Position numbers and translations under genes: made by a program. Of a stretch of DNA of 64,000 nucleotides, positions 18,300-26,358 are shown in pieces; positions within the stretch are counted from its first letter, which is position 1, and the number at the start of each line of letters is the position of its first letter. Origin of the DNA: Flagellimonas allohymeniacidonis (GTDB lineage Bacteria; Bacteroidota; Bacteroidia; Flavobacteriales; Flavobacteriaceae); assembly GCF_004296335.1 (NCBI RefSeq), contig NZ_SGIU01000002.1, positions 757,882 to 821,881 of the forward strand. The letters run 5' to 3'. The notes below the pieces were generated by a model that was given only the letters and a program-made list of their open reading frames with translations, was not told where the DNA came from and made no database searches.

Positions 18300-19040
18300 A
18301 TGATGTCACAAAAACACCAAGAAGATGTTCTTCACGGCAAAAGCGGATTTTTCAAACGTTTTGAAAATTACCTGGGTGAATTTGTGTATGGCGGTATCGA
18401 TGGCTGCGTGACCACCTTTGCGGTTGTTGCAGGCTCGGTGGGAGCAGGCTTGGAAAGTGCTGTCATCATCATCCTAGGTTTTGCCAATCTATTGGCGGAT
18501 GGCTTCGCTATGTCAGTAGGGGCTTATTTGTCCACCAAATCAGAAAAAGACAATTACCAAAAACACAAGCAGGTTGAATATTGGGAAGTGGACAACCTCC
18601 CCGATATGGAACGGGAAGAAATCGTAGAGATTTATCAAGCCAAAGGATTTGAAGGTGAACTTCTTGAAAAGGTTGTAGATGTAATAACGAGCAATAAAGA
18701 GGTTTGGGTGAATACCATGATGAAGGAAGAACTCGAAATGCAGGATGAGGAACGTTCGCCTTTCTGGATAGGAGCCGTGACCTATATATCATTTTTATCC
18801 ATCGGGATTATTCCGCTTTTGATATATGTTCTGGACTACATTTCCCCTTTGGGCTATAACTTATTTCTTATTGCCTCTATTTTAACAGCGCTAGGTTTCA
18901 TTGTTATTGGATGGCTGAAAACCTATGTCAATCAAACTTCGGTTATTAAGGGCATTTTTGAAACACTTGCTTTAGGCGGTATCGCAGCAGTGGTTGCCTA
19001 CTTCGTTGGGGACTTCTTGGAACGACTTATCATGGGTTGA
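18300..19040 (+). CDS. VIT1/CCC1 family iron/manganese transporter
   Basis: A 246-residue membrane protein of the VIT1/CCC1 family, which moves Fe(II) or Mn(II) out of the cytoplasm. The first membrane segment has YGGIDGCVTTFAVVAGSVGAG, and the second FANLLADGFAMSVGAYLSTKSE, the family signature with metal-path residues. An acidic cytoplasmic loop follows (EEIVEIYQAKGFEGELLEKV and MMKEELEMQDEERSPF), which in VIT proteins binds metal. Three more helices complete the usual five. The gene is convergent with a ZIP transporter gene, only 4 bases away, which is in turn linked to a DtxR-like repressor: a local metal-homeostasis group. Confidence 0.88.
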   Translation: MMSQKHQEDVLHGKSGFFKRFENYLGEFVYGGIDGCVTTFAVVAGSVGAGLESAVIIILGFANLLADGFAMSVGAYLSTKSEKDNYQKHKQVEYWEVDNLPDMEREEIVEIYQAKGFEGELLEKVVDVITSNKEVWVNTMMKEELEMQDEERSPFWIGAVTYISFLSIGIIPLLIYVLDYISPLGYNLFLIASILTALGFIVIGWLKTYVNQTSVIKGIFETLALGGIAAVVAYFVGDFLERLIMG

Positions 19041-19044
19041 GAAA

Positions 19045-19866
19045 TCAGCCTAATCCCACATCCAAGGTCATCATAATAATGAAACCACCGATAAAGCCCA
19101 AAGTAGCAATATCTGTATACTTGTCACGCTGTGTTTCCGGAATCACCTCCTCCACTACAACAAAGATCATGGCTCCAGCGGCAAAGGAGAGCGCATAAGG
19201 TAAAATAGGTTCAAAGGTAAGGACGGCCCATGCGCCTAACACCCCAGCTATGGGTTCAACAATGGCAGATGCTTGTCCGTAGGACCAACTTTTAAATCGA
19301 CTTAACCCATGTCTTTTCATGGGTACTGCCACGGCAAAGCCTTCTGGAAAATTCTGTAGTCCAATACCCAAAGCCAGAGCAACTGCACCACCAATGGTCG
19401 CTCCTTCAAAACCAGAAGCTACCCCACCAAACAAAACTCCAACAGCCAATCCTTCCGGAATGTTGTGCAAGGTTATGGCCAGAACCAACAAGGTTGTTCG
19501 GTGCCATGGGGTTTTGACCCCTTCTGCCTCACTCGCTTTAAAATTGATATGGATATGGGGAAGTACCTTGTCCAAGCCAAAAATGAAAAAAGCACCCAGT
19601 AGAAATCCCACAGCCGCGGGAATTACCTTAACAAATCCTTCACCTTGACTCATTTCGATTCCCGGCGCAAGAAGGCTCCAAAAACTAGCCGCTACCATGA
19701 CCCCTCCTGTAAAGCCTAGCATGCCATCCAACCAAGCCCTGCTCGGATTTTTAAACAAAAAAACCAATCCAGCGCCTGCAGCGGTCAGGCCCCATGTAAA
19801 CAGTGTGGCATAGAGCGCTGCCAAAATGGGGTCGATGCTTTCAAAATAATGAATTACTTGTTCCAT
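19045..19866 (-). CDS. ZIP family divalent metal transporter
   Basis: A 273-residue inner-membrane protein with about eight helices and the ZIP metal-path motifs: HNIPEGLAVGV in the fourth helix and LQNFPEGFAVAVP in the fifth. The order and length resemble the GufA-type ZIP subfamily, which carries Zn, Mn or Fe. The cytoplasmic loop is rather short and has few His residues (GLDKVLPHIHINF). Its start codon shares a base with the end of the upstream DtxR-like repressor gene (both at 19866), so translational coupling and joint control are likely. Confidence 0.9.
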   Translation of the reverse strand: MEQVIHYFESIDPILAALYATLFTWGLTAAGAGLVFLFKNPSRAWLDGMLGFTGGVMVAASFWSLLAPGIEMSQGEGFVKVIPAAVGFLLGAFFIFGLDKVLPHIHINFKASEAEGVKTPWHRTTLLVLAITLHNIPEGLAVGVLFGGVASGFEGATIGGAVALALGIGLQNFPEGFAVAVPMKRHGLSRFKSWSYGQASAIVEPIAGVLGAWAVLTFEPILPYALSFAAGAMIFVVVEEVIPETQRDKYTDIATLGFIGGFIIMMTLDVGLG

Positions 19867-20540
19867 TAGTAGTTTATTTTAACGTAAAGATTTGATGCGA
19901 TTTGATGCGATATGCTAAGCTCATGATTCGCCAACTTAATGAGAAGGGAATGGTCAAATTCCTCTTTCTCCAAAACTTCGATGGTATCTCCCAATGCGAT
20001 TTTGTTTTTGTCCAAAAACTTCAAGAAGGTAGGGGAAGTATCTTTCACTCCCACGCAAACGGCCACTTTGTTCAAAGGTACCTCACTAAGCAACTGTTTG
20101 TCTTGCTTTAAAAAGGTTCCGTCCTTTCCTGGAATAGGGTCTCCATGGGGGTCATATTTGGGAAACTCCAACAATGCATCAATCCTGTCAATAAGCTTTT
20201 CGCTTTTTATATGCTCTAACTGCTCGGCAACCTCATGTACTTCATCCCAAGTGAAATCAAGTTTTTCAACCAAAAAAACTTCCCAAAGCCGGTGTTTTCT
20301 AATAATCGAAAGTGCCTTTTTAACCCCTATATCCGTTAAACAGACCCCTTGATATTTCTTGTAATACACAATACCCTTATCCGCTAGTTTTTTGGCCATA
20401 TCGGTTACAGAAGATGGTTTGGTCTCCATCTGCTCGGCTATGGCATTTGTAGCAATGAGTGTGGAACTGCTGCCACCTAAGTGAAAAATGGTTTTGATAT
20501 AATTTTCCTCCGATCGGGTCACCAAGAACAATTTTGGCAA
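19866..20540 (-). CDS. DtxR/MntR-family metal-dependent transcriptional repressor
   Basis: A 224-residue regulator. The N-terminal winged helix-turn-helix (SEENYIKTIFHLGG, then NAIAEQMETKPSSVTDMAKKL) is followed by the dimerisation/metal domain with the ligand-bearing HEVAEQLEHIKSEKL and the family motif DPHGDPIP. Residues about 150-224 form a FeoA/SH3-like domain, so the layout is DtxR/IdeR-like rather than the short MntR form. The start is uncertain: TTG at 20540 is the longest, but GTG at 20522 would give the common M-T-x-SEENY start. It lies divergent from a TonB receptor gene with a palindromic operator candidate between them (20569-20584). The metal (Fe or Mn) is not decided by sequence. 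Confidence 0.9.
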   Translation of the reverse strand: MPKLFLVTRSEENYIKTIFHLGGSSSTLIATNAIAEQMETKPSSVTDMAKKLADKGIVYYKKYQGVCLTDIGVKKALSIIRKHRLWEVFLVEKLDFTWDEVHEVAEQLEHIKSEKLIDRIDALLEFPKYDPHGDPIPGKDGTFLKQDKQLLSEVPLNKVAVCVGVKDTSPTFLKFLDKNKIALGDTIEVLEKEEFDHSLLIKLANHELSISHQIASNLYVKINY

Positions 20541-20568
20541 AAATACATTTTATTTATAAAAACTAATT

Positions 20569-20584
20569 TTTAGATTTGTCTAAA
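20569..20584. promoter_or_regulatory. Candidate DtxR-type operator palindrome
   Basis: The sequence TTTAGATTTGTCTAAA is an inverted repeat with 6-base arms (TTTAGA/TCTAAA) around a 4-base spacer. It lies in the 59-base gap between the divergent DtxR-like gene and the TonB receptor gene. The place and the TTTAGR-like arms fit a metal-repressor site that would control both directions. Binding is inferred. Confidence 0.5.
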
Positions 20585-20599
20585 TTTTAATTTAAAGGA

Positions 20600-22873
20600 T
20601 TGAAAAAAATTCTATTGCTTTTCCTTTTTGGTTCTTTTGGCTATGGTTGGTCCCAAACTGCATCCCTTAATGGTCATGTATCAGAAGGGGAAACACCTAT
20701 AGCATTCGCCAATATTTATTTGAAGGGAACCGAAAAAGGAACCGCTTCGGATGAGCATGGTGATTATGTACTTACCGAATTGGGTCCGGGAAAATATGTG
20801 TTGATTGCCTCAGCTATTGGCTACCAAACAAAACGGGTTCCCTTTCTAATTGGGAAAAACGAAAGTGTTGAGCTGAACATAACTCTGGAAACCTCTGCCG
20901 AAAGTTTGGATGAAACCGTGGTTACCGGCACCCTAAAGCCCGTTAGTAGATTGGAAAGTCCAGTTCCTGTGGAGGTGTACAAGCCTTCTTTTCTAAAAAA
21001 GAACCCGACACCAAGTATTTTTGAGGCCCTGCAGAATGTGAATGGGGTGCGCCCACAGATCAATTGCAATGTTTGTAATACGGGGGATATCCATATTAAT
21101 GGTCTTGAAGGCCCCTATACCCTGGTGCTTATTGATGGTATGCCCATTGTAAGCGGTCTGGGAACGGTATACGGGCTCAGCGGAATTCCCAATTCCCTGA
21201 TAGAACAAATTGAAATTGTAAAAGGACCAGCGTCTACCTTGTACGGCAGTGAAGCTGTTGGTGGTTTGATTAACATAATTACCAAACATGCACCGAACGC
21301 TCCCGAATTTTTTGCTGATGGTTTTGTTACGGGGTGGGGAGAATACAACCTTGATGTGGGCACAAAAATCGAAGTAGGCAAAAAGGCTGACCTACTACTG
21401 GGGGTTAACTATTTCAATTACGATATCCCAATTGACAACAACGGGGACAACTTTACAGATGTTACACTTCAAGACCGGGTTTCCATATTTCAAAAGTGGA
21501 ATTTTAAGAGAAAGGATTCACGCATATTTTCTGTAGCGGGAAGGTTCTTTTATGAAGATAGATGGGGTGGTGAACTTCAGTGGACACCCGAATTCAGGGG
21601 TGGAGATGAAATTTATGGCGAAAGCATATTCACCCGCAGGTGGGAAATGTTAGCTAAATATCAGCTCCCAATAAAAGAAAAAATGCTGCTGTCGGTTTCG
21701 TATAATGATCATAACCAAAACTCGGCTTATGGTAACGAACTCTATTTGGCCGACCAGCGTATTGGTTTTGGTCAGTTGACCTGGGACAAATCAACAAAAA
21801 ATCATGATTTGTTATTTGGGGCAGCTGTTCGCTACAATTATTATGACGATAACACCTCGGCCACATTTGCTTCAAACCAAAATGCTCCTGACCAAGTTTG
21901 GATTCCAAGCTTATTTGTACAGGACGAAATCACCATTGCAAAGAAGCATTCAGTTTTAACTGGATTACGCTATGATTATGATAACCGACATGGTAATATT
22001 TTCACACCTCGAGCTGCATACAAGTGGAAAATAACCGGCAATGATATTTTCAGGGTAAACGCCGGGACTGGATTTCGGGTGGTCAATTTGTTTACGGAAG
22101 ACCATGCGGCTCTAACGGGCGCCAGAGAAGTTGTTATTGCCGAAGAATTACAACCAGAGCGTTCCATAAACGTCAATCTTAACTATCTAAAGAAAATCTA
22201 CAGCGATAATGGAACATTTATTGGGTTTGACGCTTCTGCATTTTATACACATTTCTCCAATGTGATTCTCCCGGACTATGATACCAATCCCAATCAAATT
22301 ATCTACGACAATCTTGATGGAAAGTCTGTCTCACAAGGTTTGAGTGCCAATCTTGACCTTGTATTTGCCAGTGGATTAAGAGTTCTACTGGGAGCAACTT
22401 GGCAAGACGTAAGCAATACCGAGAATGGCAGTAAAGAAAGACAAATTTTGACCGAAAGTTTTACAGGAACATGGAATGTCTCTTATATCCTTCGTTCATT
22501 GGATTTGACAGTGGACTATACTGGAAATCTATATGGCCCAATGCGTCTACCGCTTGTGGGTGATTTGGACCCCAGAGATGAGTTCTCCCCTACCTGGAGC
22601 ATTCAAAACATACAATTTACCTACAAGGGCCTCAAAGATTTTGAGGTCTATGGTGGGATTAAAAATCTTCTGGATTGGACTCCAAACCGAGGCAATCCCT
22701 TTATCATTGCAAGGGCCAACGACCCATTTGACCAAAATGTAACCTTCGATGGCAATGGCAATGCAGTGGCCACGGCAGATAACCCTTTTGCCCTTACGTT
22801 CGATCCAAACTACGTATATGGTCCCAATCAAGGAATCAGGGGGTTTTTTGGACTTCGATATACCATCAACTAA
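20600..22873 (+). CDS. TonB-dependent outer-membrane receptor, probably for a metal chelate
   Basis: A 757-residue outer-membrane receptor starting with TTG (MKKILLLFLFGSFGYGWSQ signal peptide). Residues about 20-105 are a carboxypeptidase-like regulatory domain (LNGHVSEGETPIAFANIYLKG, LTELGPGKYVLIAS). The plug domain spans about 115-230, with YTLVLIDGMPIVSG and the family-typical IEQIEIVKGPASTLYGSEAVGGLINI. The plug has an unusual CNVC pair (Cys156, Cys159) just before GDIHINGLEG, which may bind metal or form a disulfide. The rest is the beta-barrel, ending GIRGFFGLRYTIN. The divergent placement to a DtxR-like gene and the palindrome in its promoter argue for metal-regulated uptake. Confidence 0.88.
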   Translation: MKKILLLFLFGSFGYGWSQTASLNGHVSEGETPIAFANIYLKGTEKGTASDEHGDYVLTELGPGKYVLIASAIGYQTKRVPFLIGKNESVELNITLETSAESLDETVVTGTLKPVSRLESPVPVEVYKPSFLKKNPTPSIFEALQNVNGVRPQINCNVCNTGDIHINGLEGPYTLVLIDGMPIVSGLGTVYGLSGIPNSLIEQIEIVKGPASTLYGSEAVGGLINIITKHAPNAPEFFADGFVTGWGEYNLDVGTKIEVGKKADLLLGVNYFNYDIPIDNNGDNFTDVTLQDRVSIFQKWNFKRKDSRIFSVAGRFFYEDRWGGELQWTPEFRGGDEIYGESIFTRRWEMLAKYQLPIKEKMLLSVSYNDHNQNSAYGNELYLADQRIGFGQLTWDKSTKNHDLLFGAAVRYNYYDDNTSATFASNQNAPDQVWIPSLFVQDEITIAKKHSVLTGLRYDYDNRHGNIFTPRAAYKWKITGNDIFRVNAGTGFRVVNLFTEDHAALTGAREVVIAEELQPERSINVNLNYLKKIYSDNGTFIGFDASAFYTHFSNVILPDYDTNPNQIIYDNLDGKSVSQGLSANLDLVFASGLRVLLGATWQDVSNTENGSKERQILTESFTGTWNVSYILRSLDLTVDYTGNLYGPMRLPLVGDLDPRDEFSPTWSIQNIQFTYKGLKDFEVYGGIKNLLDWTPNRGNPFIIARANDPFDQNVTFDGNGNAVATADNPFALTFDPNYVYGPNQGIRGFFGLRYTIN

Positions 22874-22905
22874 TCGGCTTGGGTCAATATTCGTATTTTT
22901 AGCCA

Positions 22906-24048
22906 ATGTCACACTACGACTTCATCATCATCGGTGCAGGTGCTTCCGGTTTGTTATTGGCCGATGCGTTGGGGTCGGATGACTTTTTCAAGTCCAAGTC
23001 CATTTTACTTATTGATAAGGAGGATAAAACCAAAAATGACCGCACATGGTGTTTTTGGGAAGTTGGTGAAGGAAAGTTTGACCATCTGGTACATAAAAAG
23101 TGGCCCAAAATCTATTTTGCAGGGGAGAAATTAAAACTTTCCACAGATATCAATCCCTACTCCTATAAAATGGTTCGGGGCATTGATTTCTATCAACATT
23201 ATAGAGAGAAAATTCAAAACCATTCCAATATCACTTGGTTACGGGATAGTGTCACCCATATTGTTCAACAATCCAGCAAGGCCCAAGTAAACACTGAGCT
23301 CGGCAGCTATAGAGCCGATTTGGTTTTCAATAGCATTTTTAGCTATGACTCCATCCACCAACAAAAGAAGTATCCTGTTTTGCAACAACATTTTGTAGGA
23401 TGGTTCGTAAAAACCGAAAAACCGGTTTTTAACTCGGAAGAAGCCACCTTTATGGACTTTTCCATTCCACAGAAGGGGAATACCAGATTTATGTATGTGC
23501 TCCCTTTTTCCGAAACTGAGGCCCTTTTTGAATACACCCTATTTTCGGAAAAATTGTTGGATCGCAAAGCATACGAAAGAGCCATTCAAGAATATCTTAA
23601 CGAGAACTATAAGGACATTTCTTATTCCATAATCGACACAGAGCAGGGAAGCATTCCCATGACCTGTTATCCCTTTAATGAAAACAATACTTCCTCGATA
23701 ATTAGCATCGGCATCGCGGGCGGTTGGGCAAAACCCAGCACAGGTTTTACTTTTTATGCCACGAATAAGAGAGTGGGTGAGTTGGTAGACCGATTAAAGC
23801 AAGGCAGATCCCGGTTGAGCTTAAACAAGAAGGACAAATTTTGGTTTTATGATTTGATCATGCTTGACGTATTGGCCCATGATAATCATTTGGGACAATC
23901 CATTTTTGAATCCTTGTTTCGTAAACGGAAGGTTCCTCTAATCTTAAAATTTTTGGACAATGAGACCAATTTTTGGGAGGATATTCTCATCATGTCAGCC
24001 CCTAAGCCAATTCCGTTTATAAAAGCTCTTTTTCGAAGAATTTTCTAA
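22906..24048 (+). CDS. crtY: Lycopene cyclase family protein (CrtY-type)
   Basis: A 380-residue flavoprotein of the lycopene beta-cyclase family, which closes the ends of lycopene to beta-carotene on the way to zeaxanthin-type pigments common in marine flavobacteria. The dinucleotide-binding start is DFIIIGAGASGLLLADAL. Other typical motifs are KNDRTWCFWE near residue 45, TRFMYVLPFSETEALFEYTLF near residue 190, EQGSIPMTCYPF and IGIAGGWAKPSTGFTFY. Other carotenoid genes are not adjacent. The gene is convergent with a polyprenyl synthase gene, and the stop codons share bases at 24045-24048. Confidence 0.88.
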   Translation: MSHYDFIIIGAGASGLLLADALGSDDFFKSKSILLIDKEDKTKNDRTWCFWEVGEGKFDHLVHKKWPKIYFAGEKLKLSTDINPYSYKMVRGIDFYQHYREKIQNHSNITWLRDSVTHIVQQSSKAQVNTELGSYRADLVFNSIFSYDSIHQQKKYPVLQQHFVGWFVKTEKPVFNSEEATFMDFSIPQKGNTRFMYVLPFSETEALFEYTLFSEKLLDRKAYERAIQEYLNENYKDISYSIIDTEQGSIPMTCYPFNENNTSSIISIGIAGGWAKPSTGFTFYATNKRVGELVDRLKQGRSRLSLNKKDKFWFYDLIMLDVLAHDNHLGQSIFESLFRKRKVPLILKFLDNETNFWEDILIMSAPKPIPFIKALFRRIF

Positions 24049-25028
24049 ATACTACGATACATCAGTTGTTCGCCAAATTGTCTCAGAAGCTTCTTTGAAG
24101 ATTCCTCAACCGTAATTTCCTTAAGAGTAAGAAATGCTTTGTCGGTATATTCCTGAATCGCTGCTTTCGTAAACTTGACAGCACCACTATTTATAAATAT
24201 GTTTTTCACTGCTTCCACTTTTTTGGACGTCTCTTGGGTTTCTTCCATAAAAAGTTTTAACAATTCTTCCTTCTCATTCTGTGATGAGAATTCCATGGCC
24301 TTCAAATAGAGGAAGGTCTTTTTGTTTTCAATAATATCTCCTCCTACTTGCTTGCCAAATGTTTCGGGGTCTCCAAAAGCATCTAGATAATCATCTTGAA
24401 GCTGGAAGGCAATCCCCAAATTTCTTCCGAATCCATAAATGGCTTCAGCATCCTCATCGCTGGCTCCTGCCACCACCGCTCCCATTTTCATGGCTGCTCC
24501 CACCAAAACCGCAGTTTTGAATTCAATCATTCTCAAATACTCTGGGATGGTCACATCGTTTCTGGTTTCAAAGTCTACATCGTATTGCTGGCCTTCACAA
24601 ACTTCCATGGCGGTTTGGCTAAAAAGGGCAACCAGCCTTTTAAAAACCTCTGGCGGATATTCTTCAAAGAATTGATAGGCTTTAATGAGCATGGCGTCGC
24701 CCGAAAGTATGCCCGTATTGATATCCCATTTTTCATGAACCGTGGTTTTCCCCCTGCGCAAGGGTGCATCATCCATAATATCGTCATGTACGAGGGAAAA
24801 GTTATGGAACATTTCAATGGCCAAAGCAGCATCCAAAGCAGCTTCAGGTTTACCGCCGAACACCTCGCAGGCCATTAAAGTAAGAACCGGTCGTAGCCTT
24901 TTTCCACCAAGATTCAAAATATAATCTATGGGCTCGTAAAGGTTTTTTGGTTCCTTCACCGCAAAACGGGTTTTCATATAAGAAAGCACACTTTCTTTGT
25001 ATTGCTCAAGGGATTCCAGCTTCGTCAT
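24045..25028 (-). CDS. Polyprenyl diphosphate synthase (FPP/GGPP type)
   Basis: A 327-residue trans-prenyl transferase making the C15-C20 (or longer) allylic diphosphates used for carotenoids and quinones. Visible motifs are GGKRLRPVLTLMACE, the first Asp-rich motif in SLVHDDIMDDAPLRRGK, and the second in FQLQDDYLDAFGD. The residue five before the first Asp motif is Phe (NFSLVHDD), which in this family tends to limit the chain length to about C15-C20; that inference is weak. It is next to the lycopene cyclase gene in convergent orientation, which supports a supply role for carotenoids. Confidence 0.9.
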   Translation of the reverse strand: MTKLESLEQYKESVLSYMKTRFAVKEPKNLYEPIDYILNLGGKRLRPVLTLMACEVFGGKPEAALDAALAIEMFHNFSLVHDDIMDDAPLRRGKTTVHEKWDINTGILSGDAMLIKAYQFFEEYPPEVFKRLVALFSQTAMEVCEGQQYDVDFETRNDVTIPEYLRMIEFKTAVLVGAAMKMGAVVAGASDEDAEAIYGFGRNLGIAFQLQDDYLDAFGDPETFGKQVGGDIIENKKTFLYLKAMEFSSQNEKEELLKLFMEETQETSKKVEAVKNIFINSGAVKFTKAAIQEYTDKAFLTLKEITVEESSKKLLRQFGEQLMYRSI

Positions 25029-25171
25029 AGCTTCAAAAATACGCTCTTAAATGGAAAAACTCATCCCTTGTGGAAGGGCTTTTAGCAAGATTCGAAAAAA
25101 ATTTCCATCGAAAACGCAATAGTTTTGAAAATCTTCGTCTTTTAAATCGAAAGACCGTCAACAACCCGCGA

Positions 25172-25714
25172 ATGGTAAGCAGTAACGAGAGTAATGATAG
25201 CAGACTCACCTCATTTTTTTCTGAGGAGTACCTTTCGCTTCAGCGGTATGTAAGGTCAAAAATTGAGGATACCACAGAACGTGAAGCCGAGGATATAGTT
25301 CAAGACGTGGCGCTTCGTATTTTTTCAAGATCGAATGATGCCGCCCAAATAAACAACGTGGCCGGTTTTGTGTACAACGCCATTCGCAACCGCATCATCG
25401 ATTTAATGCGCAGCAAAAAAGAACGGAATTACGCTAGTGATGATATTGATGGGAAATGGCAGGAGTTTGCGGATCTCTTTTACGGTGAAGCCGATAACTC
25501 TTATGGAACTGGACTCCAAAACGCGTTGAAAGAGGCCATCGAAAAGCTGAAACCAGAGTACCGAAATATCATATTGGCGGTCGATTTTGAAGGATACACC
25601 TACAGGGAAATTTCTCAAGAGACCGGCATTGCCCAAGGAACCTTAATGTCAAGAAGGCATAGAGCGTTGTCGATTTTGGCAAAAAACTTAGAACAAAAAA
25701 GAAAAAACATTTAA
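25172..25714 (+). CDS. RNA polymerase sigma factor, ECF family
   Basis: A 180-residue sigma factor. Region 2 is at about residues 20-85 (YLSLQRYVRSKIEDTTERE, then AEDIVQDVALRIFSR and VAGFVYNAIRNRIIDLMRS). Region 4 is at about 110-175 (IEKLKPEYRNIILAVDFEG, then YREISQETGIAQGTLMSRRHRAL). The start is placed at the ATG at 25172 because the extra 34 residues of the longer frame from 25070 are basic, low-complexity and not part of the fold. No zinc anti-sigma gene follows; instead a small two-helix membrane protein gene begins 11 bases later and may fill that role. Confidence 0.88.
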   Translation: MVSSNESNDSRLTSFFSEEYLSLQRYVRSKIEDTTEREAEDIVQDVALRIFSRSNDAAQINNVAGFVYNAIRNRIIDLMRSKKERNYASDDIDGKWQEFADLFYGEADNSYGTGLQNALKEAIEKLKPEYRNIILAVDFEGYTYREISQETGIAQGTLMSRRHRALSILAKNLEQKRKNI

Positions 25715-25725
25715 TAGAATAAAAA

Positions 25726-26136
25726 ATGGAACAACACAAAAAATACGAAAGGGGAATAGAAAGATTTGTAACCACAGGGTTCAAGGTGTTTTTTATGATC
25801 TTGATTGTAATTGTCTTTACCCTATTGGCGGGTTATGTGACCATGTTACTTTGGAATTGGTTGATGCCCGACATTTTTGGATTGACCTCGATTGGTTACT
25901 GGCAAGCCCTTGGAATCCTGGTACTGGCCAAATTGCTTTTTGGCTTAGGCAACCATTCTTCCAAAAGCAGCAAGAGCAAAGCAAAAAGAAAGGAAAAAAT
26001 GGAAAGGTTCTGTAAACCTAAAACCCCTTTCTCGGAATGGAAGCACTATGATCAATTCTGGAAAGAGGAAGGAGAGGAAGCTTACAGGGCTTATTTAAAC
26101 CGAATTGAAAATCAAAAAGAAGATGGAAACACCTAA
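25726..26136 (+). CDS. Small two-helix membrane protein, possible sigma-factor partner
   Basis: A 136-residue protein. Two membrane helices (about residues 18-42, VFFMILIVIVFTLLAGYVT, and about 58-76, YWQALGILVLAKLLFGLG) are followed by a basic, Lys-rich stretch (SSKSSKSKAKRKEKMERF) and an acidic, aromatic tail (FSEWKHYDQFWKEEGEEAY). I do not recognise a named domain. Since it follows an ECF sigma gene by 11 bases in the same direction, a role as a membrane tether or anti-sigma partner is plausible, but there is no direct motif for it. Confidence 0.65.
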   Translation: MEQHKKYERGIERFVTTGFKVFFMILIVIVFTLLAGYVTMLLWNWLMPDIFGLTSIGYWQALGILVLAKLLFGLGNHSSKSSKSKAKRKEKMERFCKPKTPFSEWKHYDQFWKEEGEEAYRAYLNRIENQKEDGNT

Positions 26137-26269
26137 AAAGACAAACATTGTTAGGAAAAGATACGGCCATCAGTACAGGGCCATTTTCTGGAGTTCAAAA
26201 TCAAAAAATACAGTCCAGTCCAAAAAAGGTTTCAGTTTTCGTCATTATATCGTTGGTTGGTCCCGCTGA
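26123..26269 (+). CDS. Possible 48-residue basic peptide, overlapping the upstream gene end
   Basis: An ATG at 26123 opens a frame of 48 codons that overlaps the last 14 bases of the upstream membrane-protein gene (ATGGAAACACCTAA) and ends at TGA 26267-26269. The peptide is very basic (METPKKTNIVRKRYGHQY at its start). The overlap is typical of translational coupling, but length and composition alone do not prove coding. Without it, the 222 bases before the TetR gene would be empty apart from the operator below. Confidence 0.3.
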   Translation: METPKKTNIVRKRYGHQYRAIFWSSKSKNTVQSKKGFSFRHYIVGWSR

Positions 26270-26310
26270 AGTTGCTTAATCAACGACACGTTAAAAAAAT
26301 GTAAAACCTA

Positions 26311-26338
26311 GGAAACTATTTTTGTTTATAAAGTTTCC
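26311..26338. promoter_or_regulatory. Palindromic TetR operator overlapping a TAnnTTTG promoter element
   Basis: Arms GGAAACT (26311-26317) and AGTTTCC (26332-26338) are perfect inverted repeats separated by 14 bases. Between them lies TATTTTTG (26317-26324), a match to the Bacteroidota -7 element TAnnTTTG. The start of the TetR-family gene is 21 bases after the second arm. A repressor bound here would block its own promoter, the usual TetR autoregulation. Confidence 0.55.
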
Positions 26339-26358
26339 AAGATTACATTTGCCCTTCG

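Noticed and set aside
24396-24878. 160-codon plus-strand ORF opposite the polyprenyl synthase gene
   Set aside because: The sense gene has clear catalytic motifs; the antisense frame shows no domain.
25070-25171. 34-residue N-terminal extension of the second sigma factor
   Set aside because: It is basic, unlike sigma region 1 or 2, and the ATG at 25172 gives a full ECF protein.
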